Source: Akkermansiaceae bacterium (GTDB taxonomy: Bacteria > Verrucomicrobiota > Verrucomicrobiia > Verrucomicrobiales > Akkermansiaceae). Taken from it: DNA of 11,634 nt. Below, piece after piece: positions 1 through 7,397 of this stretch. A model generated the notes under the pieces. It ran no database searches. It saw only the letters and a list, made by a program, of their open reading frames with translations, and was not told where the DNA came from. Numbering within the stretch: the first letter of the stretch is position 1; each line of letters opens with the position of its first letter. The stretch covers positions 1 through 11,634 of the forward strand of contig WTJZ01000116.1 in assembly GCA_011524615.1 (NCBI GenBank). Reading direction: 5' to 3'. The translations under genes and the position numbers were made by a program.

Positions 1-19
1 AGATTTTCGGACACAAAAA

Positions 20-910
20 GTGAAAGTTTTTACCTCATCATCACTATATAAAAGTATGACTATATTCTCATTCCCCCTACTCTCGTGCACGCTTCTATGC
101 TCGGTAGTAGCTCAAGACCTCTCGGCTAGCAAGCCAGAGGGTAACGCCAAGAACCATGATTCAGGTTCTGCCCTCATGGATATGTCCCCCTCACCAGGGG
201 CTCAATCCCTCTTCGATGGCCAGACTCTTACACACTGGGCCCCACAAAAAGGAGACGAATCATACTGGAAGGTGGCGGATGGCAATATCCAAGGAGGAGA
301 CCTCTCAGCTCCAGTAAGGGGCAATCGCTGGCTGGTCTCAGACAAGAGCTACGAAAACTTCGAGCTCACCTTCTCGGTGAAGTTTACGGATGGAGGAGGT
401 ACTGGCCTCAAAAACTCGGGCATCCAGATCCGCAGCTGGCAAATGCCTCGCGGTATCATGGGATATCAAATCGATGCTGGCCCTACTGCCGAAGGGGGGC
501 GTGCGGCGGCTAAGAGTCGTATTAATAATTTTGGCTTTGGTTACTGGGGCAATATCTGGGATGAGCACCGCCGTGGGCTCATTGTGAATGCTGAAAACAT
601 CGATCGTCTCACCGAGAGCATTAAGCAGTTCGATGGCTGGAACCAATACAAGATCGTCGCCAACGGCCCAAACATCAAGACCTGGATCAACGGCATCCTA
701 GCTCATGATTATACAGAGGAGCACCCCCAAATCGCCGCTGACGGTATCATCGCCCTACAAGCCCATGCAGGAGGTCAGTTCCTCGTCCACTTTAAGGACC
801 TCGCGATCAAGGAACTCCCTGCTACCCCTAACTCCCCTAAGTGGGCTGACGAAACGACTATCAAGGAGCGTATGATCAAACCGAGACCACCAAAGGCACA
901 AAAGAAATAA
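20..910 (+). CDS. Secreted DUF1080 / 3-keto-disaccharide hydrolase-like protein
   Basis: The product has a hydrophobic export signal (about residues 14-31, likely signal peptidase I cleavage after V-V-A, before QDL). One concanavalin-like DUF1080 domain follows at about residues 64-263. It opens with the typical LFDG...L..W turn and W-K-V-A-D-G-N-I-Q-G-G-D strand. Other family-like stretches are NSGIQIRSW, GYQIDAGP and a late WNQYKIVANG...TWING segment. The C-terminus is short, basic and Pro-rich. Family members act on 3-keto-glycosides in the periplasm or are glycan-associated; the substrate here is inferred. Start choice is uncertain. Position 20 is a GTG and an in-frame ATG lies at 56. Starting at 56 leaves a signal peptide with no basic n-region, so the longer form is preferred. 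The frame is open to the left edge, so a start outside the window is possible. The next gene follows after 109 bases. Confidence 0.85.
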   Translation: MKVFTSSSLYKSMTIFSFPLLSCTLLCSVVAQDLSASKPEGNAKNHDSGSALMDMSPSPGAQSLFDGQTLTHWAPQKGDESYWKVADGNIQGGDLSAPVRGNRWLVSDKSYENFELTFSVKFTDGGGTGLKNSGIQIRSWQMPRGIMGYQIDAGPTAEGGRAAAKSRINNFGFGYWGNIWDEHRRGLIVNAENIDRLTESIKQFDGWNQYKIVANGPNIKTWINGILAHDYTEEHPQIAADGIIALQAHAGGQFLVHFKDLAIKELPATPNSPKWADETTIKERMIKPRPPKAQKK

Positions 911-923
911 AGCCTCACCCCTA

Positions 924-941
924 GTTGCAGAAGCCTGCAAC
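924..941 (+). terminator. Small stem-loop after the DUF1080 gene
   Basis: GTTGCAG (924-930) and CTGCAAC (935-941) form a perfect 7-bp stem with an AAGC tetraloop, starting 14 bases after the stop codon. No T-run follows, so it is a weak intrinsic terminator at best. It may instead be a processing or mRNA-stabilising hairpin. Confidence 0.3.
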
Positions 942-960
942 ATCACCTCCTTCTAACAAA

Positions 961-989
961 TAGAAAATAAACATTTTAAATTTTACACT
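961..989 (+). promoter_or_regulatory. Possible sigma70-like promoter for the heme-binding dehydrogenase gene
   Basis: TAGAAA (961-966) and TACACT (984-989) each match the -35 and -10 consensus at four of six positions. The spacing is the ideal 17 bases, in the AT-rich 30-60 bases before the ATG at 1020. The match is modest and AT-rich sequence gives such hits by chance. Confidence 0.25.
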
Positions 990-1019
990 ATCGCACCAAA
1001 ATAACTACATTACACACAT

Positions 1020-4000
1020 ATGCGATTTACTATCCTCCTAACTTCCCTATGTGCTTACATTGGTACGCACATCCCACTACAAGCTCAGACACAATCCAAA
1101 CGTGTCGACCCACTCCCTGCAGAAAAGCAGCTCGAAACCTTTAAGCTCGCAGACGGCTTCGTGATCGAGCTCGTTGCCTCTGAAGAGCACGGCATCATTA
1201 ACCCTATCGATATCACGTTCGATGATGCGGGACGCCTCTGGACGCAGACCGCGCGCATGTACCCACTCGACCCCATTACGGGGATCAACTTTGGGCAAGC
1301 GGTCAAGATGATGCAAGACCCTAAACTCGCCGAGAAATACCCTCGCGTGGCTGAGATCAATGACCTCTACACTCTGAAGAAACGCGGAACTGACCAGATC
1401 TTAGTCCTAGACGAGCCAGGCCTCACCGCAACCAAGCCACTCCATGTCTGGGCTGATGGCCTAGCAATTCCGCAAAGTATCTATCCACATAAGGATGGGT
1501 GTTACGTCGCGCATGGTTCTGAGTTCCTCTTCTTAGACGATAGCGACGGCGATGGTGTACAGGATAAGGCAGAGTCCGTGATGTCAGGGTTCGGATTCTT
1601 TGACACCCATACCATGGCTCACTCTATCGTACGTGGTCCAGGCGGCTGGTTAAACTTCTCACATGGAGCCCTCAATGCAGGTGAAGTAAAACTCACCAAA
1701 AACGGCAAGGTCGTTCCTGTTAAGTTCGCCAAGAACTTACGCTACAGTATGGACGGTGAACGTCTTGAAGTCGTCGGATTAGCTCGTGATAATGTCTGGG
1801 GATACCAGATTAAGTCCAGTGGCCAATGGTATGCTACCTCTGCTAATGATGGAGGAGTGTCCGTACTCCCTGTAGAGGATCAAACTGGTATCAGAGGGAT
1901 CGGTGGTGATAAGGTACGCCCATATCAACCGATGATCGAGTCTGTCCACGACTTTCGTATCGGGGGCACAGGCATCTCAGGTCTCGCCTTCTCAGAAGAT
2001 GGTGAGCACGGATTCCCTGCAGAATGGGCTAATGATGTAGCCCTACTCGCTAACCCCATCACAGGGACGATCAATGCCGTCAAGATTGACAGAAAAGAAG
2101 ACGGCTCTATCGAAGCAGAGCTCTTATCGAACCTCCTCAAGTGTGAAGACACCTGGTTCCGCCCGGTAAACATCGAGATGGGTCCTGATGGATGCCTCTA
2201 CATCGCTGACTTCTACAACAAGATTGTCTCGCACAATGAGGTGAGCACCGATCACCCTGACCGTGATAAGCATCATGGTAGAATCTGGCGTGTCCGTCAC
2301 CAGTCACAGAAGCCATACCAAATCCCAAATGTAGCCAAGGCCAGTGATACGCAACTCCTCACTCACCTCACAGCAGGTAAAACTCTCTGGGAAAAGCGTG
2401 CAGCATGGCAACAGATCGTAGACCGTGAGGCCGTAGCACTCATTCCTGACCTTAAGAAATTAGTCACCGCTCAGGATACCGCTAAGCAAACTCGTATCCT
2501 AGCCCTATGGTGTCTGGAGAGTATTGCAGACCTCGATACTGCGCTCATTGCACAGGTGCTCCAGCATCCCGATGGTGATGTCCGCCGCGAGGCGATCCGT
2601 GGACTCGCTACCTACCGTGCCTCGGCAGAGGTCGCAGCCTCTCTACTCAAGAACCATATAGAAGACTCGAACGCGATGGTGCGCTCGCAGGTGATCCGTA
2701 CCCTAGAGGAAATCGAGGTGGCGAACACCGATACGGTCGCCTTACTCGTACAAGCCTGTAAGCCTGCCGCTCCACTCAGCCGCTTTGGCGCAGGATATGA
2801 GCGAAACTTCGAGCGCTTCCTCGCTCGTAAAGCTCTAGAACGCACCCCAGAACTCCTCGCGAGTTACTTAAAGTCAGAACAGGCCTCTACCGTACCCAGC
2901 GGTAATCGTGTCTGGGCAGCTCAGGCACTCCCAGAGGCTGATATGAAGTCTATCCTCCTACAAAACTGGCAGACCATCTCGCAAGGTCAGATCGATGCAG
3001 ACACCTTCGCGAGTGTTGTCGACCTCCTCCACTATCCTGATATGCGTGACGCTGTTCTCCCTGTATTACAATCGCGCCCAGACGAGGTGATTCAACTCAC
3101 CTTAGATAACATTGATATGGTGGATGTACATAAGTTCTCCGCTAATATGAGGTGGTATATCGATCCGCTTCTGAATTCTTCAGATGTAGCCGAGATCAAG
3201 AAAGGGGTAACACTAGTCCAGCAACTCTATTCGGTCGCACATACCGGACAACTCATTAAACTCCTCGAGTCTCACCCGGAGCTCAAGCCACAAATCCTCC
3301 CGATCCTAGGCAATAGCCCTAAGGTCCCACACAAGATCTTCTACCAAGAAGCACGCGCTGAGGAGAACAGCTTTGGTCAACGCCTAGCGGCAGTCGCCAC
3401 CCTCGTGACGAAGAATGACCCTGAAATCAAGACCTTCCTCACCGAATGGATAGCGACGCTCAATCCATCACAGGTAGAGCTCGTGATCAAACGTCTGTCC
3501 TTCTCTCGCCAAGGGATCAAACTCATCTCAGAACTCTCTCAGGAGAAGGTCGTGCCTGAATCTGCATTCAGTTACGATGTCGCTGATCGGATGGTAAACT
3601 TTGACCGGCGTAATAGATATGCATACCGCCTGCGCCACCTCGCGAATGCAGTGGAAGAAAAGGAGAAGGCAGCTCGTGAGGCAAAGATCGAACACTATGC
3701 CACAGCCGCGAGGAAACTCGAAGGAAACAAAGCCGTCGGACAAGCTCTCTTCTCAGCGTGCCTCGGTTGCCACATGGTCGGTGATCAGGGTGCCGCAGTG
3801 GGACCACCTCTGGATGGGTCTGCTAATCGTGACCTCCATCATCTCATCACTGCTATTGTACAACCAGACGCCGCCGTAGAGAGTGCTTATAACCTCTACT
3901 TCGTCACCCTCCGCAACGGCTCAGCGATAGAGGCGATCCTAAAGAGTGAAAATGATCGCGGTATCACCTTAATCACCACAGGCGGAGCGACGACCTTCAT

Positions 4001-4124
4001 CCCGAGAAGTCAGATCCTACTTCATGGCAATGTTGGTAACCGTTCCTTCATGCCTAAGTCGTTTGGCTCTCTCCCAGACCAAACAATGGCTGACCTCATC
4101 GCGTATATTAAAACGCTCAATTAA
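1020..4124 (+). CDS. PVC-type membrane-bound dehydrogenase-like protein with HEAT repeats and C-terminal cytochrome c domain
   Basis: This large exported protein has three parts. After a signal peptide (residues 1 to about 22, cleavage near LQA-QTQ), residues about 35-430 form a beta-propeller of the Pirellula/Verrucomicrobium dehydrogenase type. Family hallmarks are ITFDDAGRLWTQTARMYPL near the start and GPDGCLYIADFYN...H...RD..HGRIWRV near the end. Residues about 445-890 are helical with HEAT-like units, for example HPDGDVRREAIRGLATY. The C-terminal domain, about 895-1034, is the PVC-type heme-binding module: C914-L-G-C917-H918 binds heme c, G-P-P-L-D-G follows, and M1011 in SFMP is the likely distal ligand. 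The family is thought to oxidise sugars or related alcohols in the periplasm and pass electrons to heme; substrate and cofactor are not evident here. Pairing with a DUF1080 gene fits a 3-keto-sugar route. The ATG has no Shine-Dalgarno sequence. The length is normal for the family. Confidence 0.9.
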   Translation: MRFTILLTSLCAYIGTHIPLQAQTQSKRVDPLPAEKQLETFKLADGFVIELVASEEHGIINPIDITFDDAGRLWTQTARMYPLDPITGINFGQAVKMMQDPKLAEKYPRVAEINDLYTLKKRGTDQILVLDEPGLTATKPLHVWADGLAIPQSIYPHKDGCYVAHGSEFLFLDDSDGDGVQDKAESVMSGFGFFDTHTMAHSIVRGPGGWLNFSHGALNAGEVKLTKNGKVVPVKFAKNLRYSMDGERLEVVGLARDNVWGYQIKSSGQWYATSANDGGVSVLPVEDQTGIRGIGGDKVRPYQPMIESVHDFRIGGTGISGLAFSEDGEHGFPAEWANDVALLANPITGTINAVKIDRKEDGSIEAELLSNLLKCEDTWFRPVNIEMGPDGCLYIADFYNKIVSHNEVSTDHPDRDKHHGRIWRVRHQSQKPYQIPNVAKASDTQLLTHLTAGKTLWEKRAAWQQIVDREAVALIPDLKKLVTAQDTAKQTRILALWCLESIADLDTALIAQVLQHPDGDVRREAIRGLATYRASAEVAASLLKNHIEDSNAMVRSQVIRTLEEIEVANTDTVALLVQACKPAAPLSRFGAGYERNFERFLARKALERTPELLASYLKSEQASTVPSGNRVWAAQALPEADMKSILLQNWQTISQGQIDADTFASVVDLLHYPDMRDAVLPVLQSRPDEVIQLTLDNIDMVDVHKFSANMRWYIDPLLNSSDVAEIKKGVTLVQQLYSVAHTGQLIKLLESHPELKPQILPILGNSPKVPHKIFYQEARAEENSFGQRLAAVATLVTKNDPEIKTFLTEWIATLNPSQVELVIKRLSFSRQGIKLISELSQEKVVPESAFSYDVADRMVNFDRRNRYAYRLRHLANAVEEKEKAAREAKIEHYATAARKLEGNKAVGQALFSACLGCHMVGDQGAAVGPPLDGSANRDLHHLITAIVQPDAAVESAYNLYFVTLRNGSAIEAILKSENDRGITLITTGGATTFIPRSQILLHGNVGNRSFMPKSFGSLPDQTMADLIAYIKTLN

Positions 4125-4162
4125 GCTCTCATCCGAGCTAATCCACCTGTCCTAAAGGCAAC

Positions 4163-4237
4163 CAGAACCAGCCCCCCACTAGGTCTTAGTGTCTAAGACA
4201 TCAGGGATTACTTATCAGAGAGGGGGGCTGGGGTCTG
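4163..4237. repeat. Large imperfect inverted repeat / structured intergenic element
   Basis: The outer arms CCAGCCCCCC (4168-4177) and GGGGGGCTGG (4222-4231) pair perfectly over 10 bp. After a small internal loop, CAGA (4163-4166) pairs with TCTG (4234-4237). The enclosed 44 bases contain a second perfect hairpin, GTCTTAG (4183-4189) and CTAAGAC (4193-4199), with a TGT loop. A short ACTTTTG follows the right arm on the plus strand. It may act as a terminator after the dehydrogenase gene, a leader or regulatory RNA for sulfatase 1, or be a palindromic repeat or miniature mobile element. Only one copy is visible in the window. Confidence 0.6.
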
Positions 4238-4305
4238 CATACTTTTGTGGATTCTCAGCCTAGAAAATAATCTCCCTCATACAAAAAGACTCTCTATAAC
4301 TAGAT

Positions 4306-5733
4306 ATGAAACTATACCTCTTCCTTTTCCTAACGGCTCTCGCCTATAGTATTGATAAGCCTAACTTTGTGATCATTTACACCGATGACCAAGGGTACGG
4401 AGACTTGAGTTGCTTTGGTGGCACTCATGTCGATACCCCTCGCATTGACCAGATGGCTACCGAGGGCGCGCGCTTGACTAACTTCTACATGGCTGCCGCT
4501 GTGTGCACCCCATCCAGAGCGGCTCTCATGACTGGCACATACCCGCACCGCATAGGGATGACCCCGATCCTCCTCTCGGGCTCCGAACGTGGTCTCAATC
4601 CCTCTGAAATCACTATCCCAGAGCTCCTCCAAGAACAAGGGTACAAGACAGGAATGTTTGGTAAGTGGCACCTTGGTGACCAACCCGAATTCCTCCCTAC
4701 GCGACAGGGCTTCCAAGAGTTTTTTGGACTCCCGTACAGCCATGATGTGCACCCTTATAACAAGGTCTATGATCCAAAGAGCAAAAACTTTAACTTCCCT
4801 CCGCTCCCTCTCCTCGAGCATGAGACCGTGATCGAGTCTGAACCAGATGCTGATTACTTGACCCAGCGTTTCACAGAGAGAGCGGTCAAGTTTATCAAAG
4901 AAAATAAGGATAACCCATTCTTCCTCTACGTTCCGCATCCGATGCCTCACGTCCCTGTTCATGCCTCTCCTGAATTCATGAAAGGCGTATCACCAGAGAC
5001 GCTCAAGAAGCTCGAGGCCGAAGATGGCAATATCGACTATGAGACTCGTCGCGACCTCTTTCGACAATGTGTGCGCGAAATCGACTGGTCAGTAGGACGC
5101 ATTCTCGATACTCTGAAGGAGTCAGGGATTGATGAAAACACCGTGGTAATCTTCTCTACTGATAATGGGCCTGTCGTCGGTAATGCTGGACCACTCAAAG
5201 GAGCTAAAGGTAGCTATTATGAAGGTGGCTTGAGAGTACCTACTGTGATCCGTTGGCCAGGAACGATTCCGGCAGGCAAGGACAATCACGAGCTCATGAC
5301 CGCGATGGACCTCCTCCCAACCTTTGCCAAGCTCGCCGGTGCGTCCGTTCCTACCGATCGCACCATTGATGGACAAGACATCATGCCGGTCCTCCTACAT
5401 CAGGAGCAGAGCCCTCATGAGGCCTTCTTCTACTTCTTCGGATCACGTCTGATGGCCGTCCGCTCTGGTCAATGGAAGCTCCATATCACAGAACAAAAGA
5501 TTACCAAGAAAACCGTCAATGGTAAGGAAAAGGTGGTAAGAGCCTTCACCCCTGGAGTCTATGCTCTCTATAACCTCGAGTCTGATATCGGTGAGACGAC
5601 TAACCTCGCCGCTGATCACCCAGAGATCGTTGCTCGATTACAAGGGTATGCCGATGCCTTCCAAGAGGATCTTAAGAAAAACTCGCGTCCGGTAGGTAAA
5701 GCCAAAGACCCTAAGCCCCTCATCCTAGAGTAA
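4306..5733 (+). CDS. Secreted type I (formylglycine) sulfatase 1
   Basis: An arylsulfatase-type S1 sulfatase hydrolyses sulfate esters, here probably on a glycan outside the cytoplasm. A short signal peptide (residues 1-15, ...LAYS) precedes the mature DKPNFVIIYTDDQGYGDL. The active site is complete: metal ligands D27/D28 and D286/N287 (STDNGP), signature C67-T-P-S-R-A-A-L-M-T-G in which C67 would be oxidised to formylglycine, K120 and H122 in GKWHLG, H215 in MPHV, and K301 in GAKGSYYEGG. The C-terminal subdomain carries LYNLESDIGETTN, common in family members, and the protein ends in a basic tail. The specific ester (position, sugar) cannot be read from sequence. The Cys-type signature needs a maturase (FGE or anSME), which is not in the window. 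No Shine-Dalgarno is seen before the ATG. TATAAC at 4295-4300 lies only five bases before the start codon. Confidence 0.95.
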   Translation: MKLYLFLFLTALAYSIDKPNFVIIYTDDQGYGDLSCFGGTHVDTPRIDQMATEGARLTNFYMAAAVCTPSRAALMTGTYPHRIGMTPILLSGSERGLNPSEITIPELLQEQGYKTGMFGKWHLGDQPEFLPTRQGFQEFFGLPYSHDVHPYNKVYDPKSKNFNFPPLPLLEHETVIESEPDADYLTQRFTERAVKFIKENKDNPFFLYVPHPMPHVPVHASPEFMKGVSPETLKKLEAEDGNIDYETRRDLFRQCVREIDWSVGRILDTLKESGIDENTVVIFSTDNGPVVGNAGPLKGAKGSYYEGGLRVPTVIRWPGTIPAGKDNHELMTAMDLLPTFAKLAGASVPTDRTIDGQDIMPVLLHQEQSPHEAFFYFFGSRLMAVRSGQWKLHITEQKITKKTVNGKEKVVRAFTPGVYALYNLESDIGETTNLAADHPEIVARLQGYADAFQEDLKKNSRPVGKAKDPKPLILE

Positions 5734-5753
5734 CCCTCAATGAGAATTCTCTA

Positions 5754-5781
5754 CTGTCCCATCTTTTTGAGCATGGGACAG
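5754..5781 (+). terminator. Stem-loop downstream of sulfatase 1
   Basis: CTGTCCCAT (5754-5762) and ATGGGACAG (5773-5781) form a perfect 9-bp stem with a 10-base loop that itself contains TTTTT. It begins 21 bases after the stop of sulfatase 1. No T-run follows the right arm, so intrinsic termination is uncertain. An mRNA-stabilising role or partial read-through into sulfatase 2 is equally possible. Confidence 0.4.
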
Positions 5782-5799
5782 CCTCTAGACATCTCCTTT

Positions 5800-5838
5800 A
5801 TCAGGAGGAGCTGAGCTCCTAATCCTGTTTCTCCTGAT
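5800..5838 (+). promoter_or_regulatory. Region with two alternative hairpins in the leader of sulfatase 2
   Basis: Two mutually exclusive pairings can be drawn. In one, AGGAGC (5806-5811) pairs with GCTCCT (5815-5820) over a TGA loop, extended by CAGG/CCTG (5802-5805 with 5824-5827). In the other, ATCAGGAG (5800-5807) pairs with CTCCTGAT (5831-5838), enclosing a GAGC/GCTC mini-hairpin. The region lies 33-71 bases before the ATG of sulfatase 2. It could be an attenuator-like switch or simply a branched stem. No known riboswitch class was recognised. Confidence 0.3.
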
Positions 5839-5870
5839 TCCTTCTTATCAAAAGATTACCACCTCACCCT

Positions 5871-7349
5871 ATGATCCATTTCAGAGTCCCCCAGAGAGTA
5901 CTGCCTCTCTTCATCGCGCTCATCGCCCTCGCTGGCTCACATGTAACTCATGCCGAATCTAAGAAACCGTGGAACATCATTTACATCATGGCGGATGATG
6001 TCGGTTATGGTGACCTCGGCTGTTTTGGGAGCACGACGATTAAGACACCCAACATTGATAAAATCGCCACTCAAGGCACCAAGTTTACCGCCTTTTACGC
6101 TGAACCTGTTTGTGGTCCCTCTCGGACCTCCGCTCTCACAGGCTGCTACTCTCTCAGAACTAAGGATCTTCCGAGAGGGCATAAACGAATTGCGCATCAC
6201 CCCTTTGTCGATCCTGAAGAAGTACTGACTCCGGAAGTCTTAAAACCCCAAGGGTACGTCTCTGCCATGATTGGCAAGTGGGACCTGGGTGGACGATCTA
6301 GAGCCTTCGCTAACGGGATCACTCCGATTAAACACGGCTTTGACTACTTCTATGGCTTTGATGGTGGAGGTCTCCAATACCTCAACAATGAGGTGTCTAA
6401 GACTCAGGTCCATCCAGCCGAATTCGACCAAAAGTTCACAGACGAGGCCATCGGCTTTATCGAGCGTAACAAAGATACCCCCTTCTATATACACCTCTGT
6501 TATCGAACTGCGCATATTCATGGCCCTCTCGATGCAACTGAACAATTTCTCGGCTCTAGTAAGTGGGGAATCTATGGCGACTCCATGCAGGAAATGGACT
6601 TCCACATTGGCCGCCTCCTAGAGCGTCTTAAGGAACTCGACTTAGATAAAAACACCATGGTGGTGTTTACCTCCGATAACGGCCCCTGGAGATACTTTGT
6701 CGAAGATAAGACCCGAGCAGGAACCACTGGTGGATTACGCGGACACAAGACCGAATGCTGGGAAGGAGGCGTCCGAGTCCCCTTTATTGTCAAAGCTCCT
6801 GGTCTCGTTCCAGCTGCACGAGAGTCGGATGCCTTGATCCGTATGGCTGATATGCAACACACGTTTGCTGAACTCGCTGGTGCTCAGGTCACGACCAAGT
6901 GGAAACTGGATGGTAAGTCTCTCCTCGACCTGTTCTCTGGTAAAACCGAGCAGAGCCCAGTGAAGTACCATTACTACTACTTCGAGGCACACCTCCAGGC
7001 GGTACGTAATGAGCGATATAAGCTCATCCTACCGAGACCTAAAGCGCCGAAATGGCTCGCATATCGACATGTGGCTATGCATGGGAGAGAGGACCTCAGT
7101 GATGTCGCCGCCATTCCAGAACCTCTCTTATTCGATCTCAAGAACGACCGTAATGAAACAGTCGATATCGCCCAACATCACCCTGAAGTAGTCAAAGAGC
7201 TCCTCGCCCAAGCCGACCACATCAGACAAGATATTGGCGACTATAATATCAAAGGAAAAGGAACGAGAACCACGAGATACTGGAATGGAGACCGAGCGAA
7301 GTGGTTAGATTACAAGCGAAACGCTGACGGAACCTGGCCTCTCCATTAA
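5871..7349 (+). CDS. Secreted type I sulfatase 2, variant GKWD active-site motif
   Basis: An exported S1-family sulfatase with a signal peptide of about 28 residues (basic MIHFRVPQR, hydrophobic LPLFIALIALAG, cleavage near THA-ES). Visible catalytic positions are D42/D43 in MADDVGYGDL, signature C81-G-P-S-R-T-S-A-L-T-G (predicted formylglycine), K136, H215 in TAHIHGP, D269/N270 in TSDNGP, and K293 in GLRGHKTECWEGG. The oddity is D138 in GKWDLG, where the great majority of sulfatases have His contacting the formylglycine. The C-terminus (about 460-492) has a Lys/Arg/Trp-rich tail with TRTTRYWNGDRAKW, absent from the other two sulfatases. It is probably active on a sulfated sugar, but whether the His-to-Asp change alters activity is unknown. 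No Shine-Dalgarno is seen; the leader is pyrimidine-rich. Sulfatase 3 starts 48 bases downstream with no obvious terminator between, suggesting co-transcription. Confidence 0.92.
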   Translation: MIHFRVPQRVLPLFIALIALAGSHVTHAESKKPWNIIYIMADDVGYGDLGCFGSTTIKTPNIDKIATQGTKFTAFYAEPVCGPSRTSALTGCYSLRTKDLPRGHKRIAHHPFVDPEEVLTPEVLKPQGYVSAMIGKWDLGGRSRAFANGITPIKHGFDYFYGFDGGGLQYLNNEVSKTQVHPAEFDQKFTDEAIGFIERNKDTPFYIHLCYRTAHIHGPLDATEQFLGSSKWGIYGDSMQEMDFHIGRLLERLKELDLDKNTMVVFTSDNGPWRYFVEDKTRAGTTGGLRGHKTECWEGGVRVPFIVKAPGLVPAARESDALIRMADMQHTFAELAGAQVTTKWKLDGKSLLDLFSGKTEQSPVKYHYYYFEAHLQAVRNERYKLILPRPKAPKWLAYRHVAMHGREDLSDVAAIPEPLLFDLKNDRNETVDIAQHHPEVVKELLAQADHIRQDIGDYNIKGKGTRTTRYWNGDRAKWLDYKRNADGTWPLH

Positions 7350-7397
7350 TCTCCCCCTACGAACGTCGAGCCACCGAAGCTGGCCCCCCTCTACCAT

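Noticed and set aside
26..31. Possible lipoprotein signal in the DUF1080 protein (TLLC in the hydrophobic segment)
   Set aside because: The residue before Cys is Leu rather than Gly, Ala or Ser, and a normal signal peptidase I site (VVA-Q) follows. Lipidation was not supported. Positions given are approximate residue numbers, not bases.
961..970. The 10-mer TAGAAAATAA occurs at 961-970 and again at 4261-4270, each 45-60 bases before a start codon
   Set aside because: It could be a shared regulatory site, but two copies of an AT-rich 10-mer in AT-rich gaps are weak evidence. Flanking bases differ and it is absent before sulfatases 2 and 3.
4124..4139. AGCTC/GAGCT 5-bp stem directly after the dehydrogenase stop codon
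   Set aside because: The stem is too short, with a six-base loop and no T-run, to call a terminator.
4330..4962. A 210-codon open frame on the minus strand
   Set aside because: It lies wholly opposite sulfatase 1, whose protein has clear family motifs. The antisense translation shows no recognisable domain and is best explained as a shadow of codon bias.
6240..6605. A 121-codon minus-strand frame and an overlapping 116-codon plus-strand frame
   Set aside because: Both lie inside sulfatase 2 in other frames and show no domain or independent start signals.
7383..7392. GCCCCCCTCT just before sulfatase 3 also occurs, inverted, in the right arm of the 4163-4237 element
   Set aside because: The shared stretch is only 10 low-complexity bases with no further similarity, so it was not called a repeat copy.
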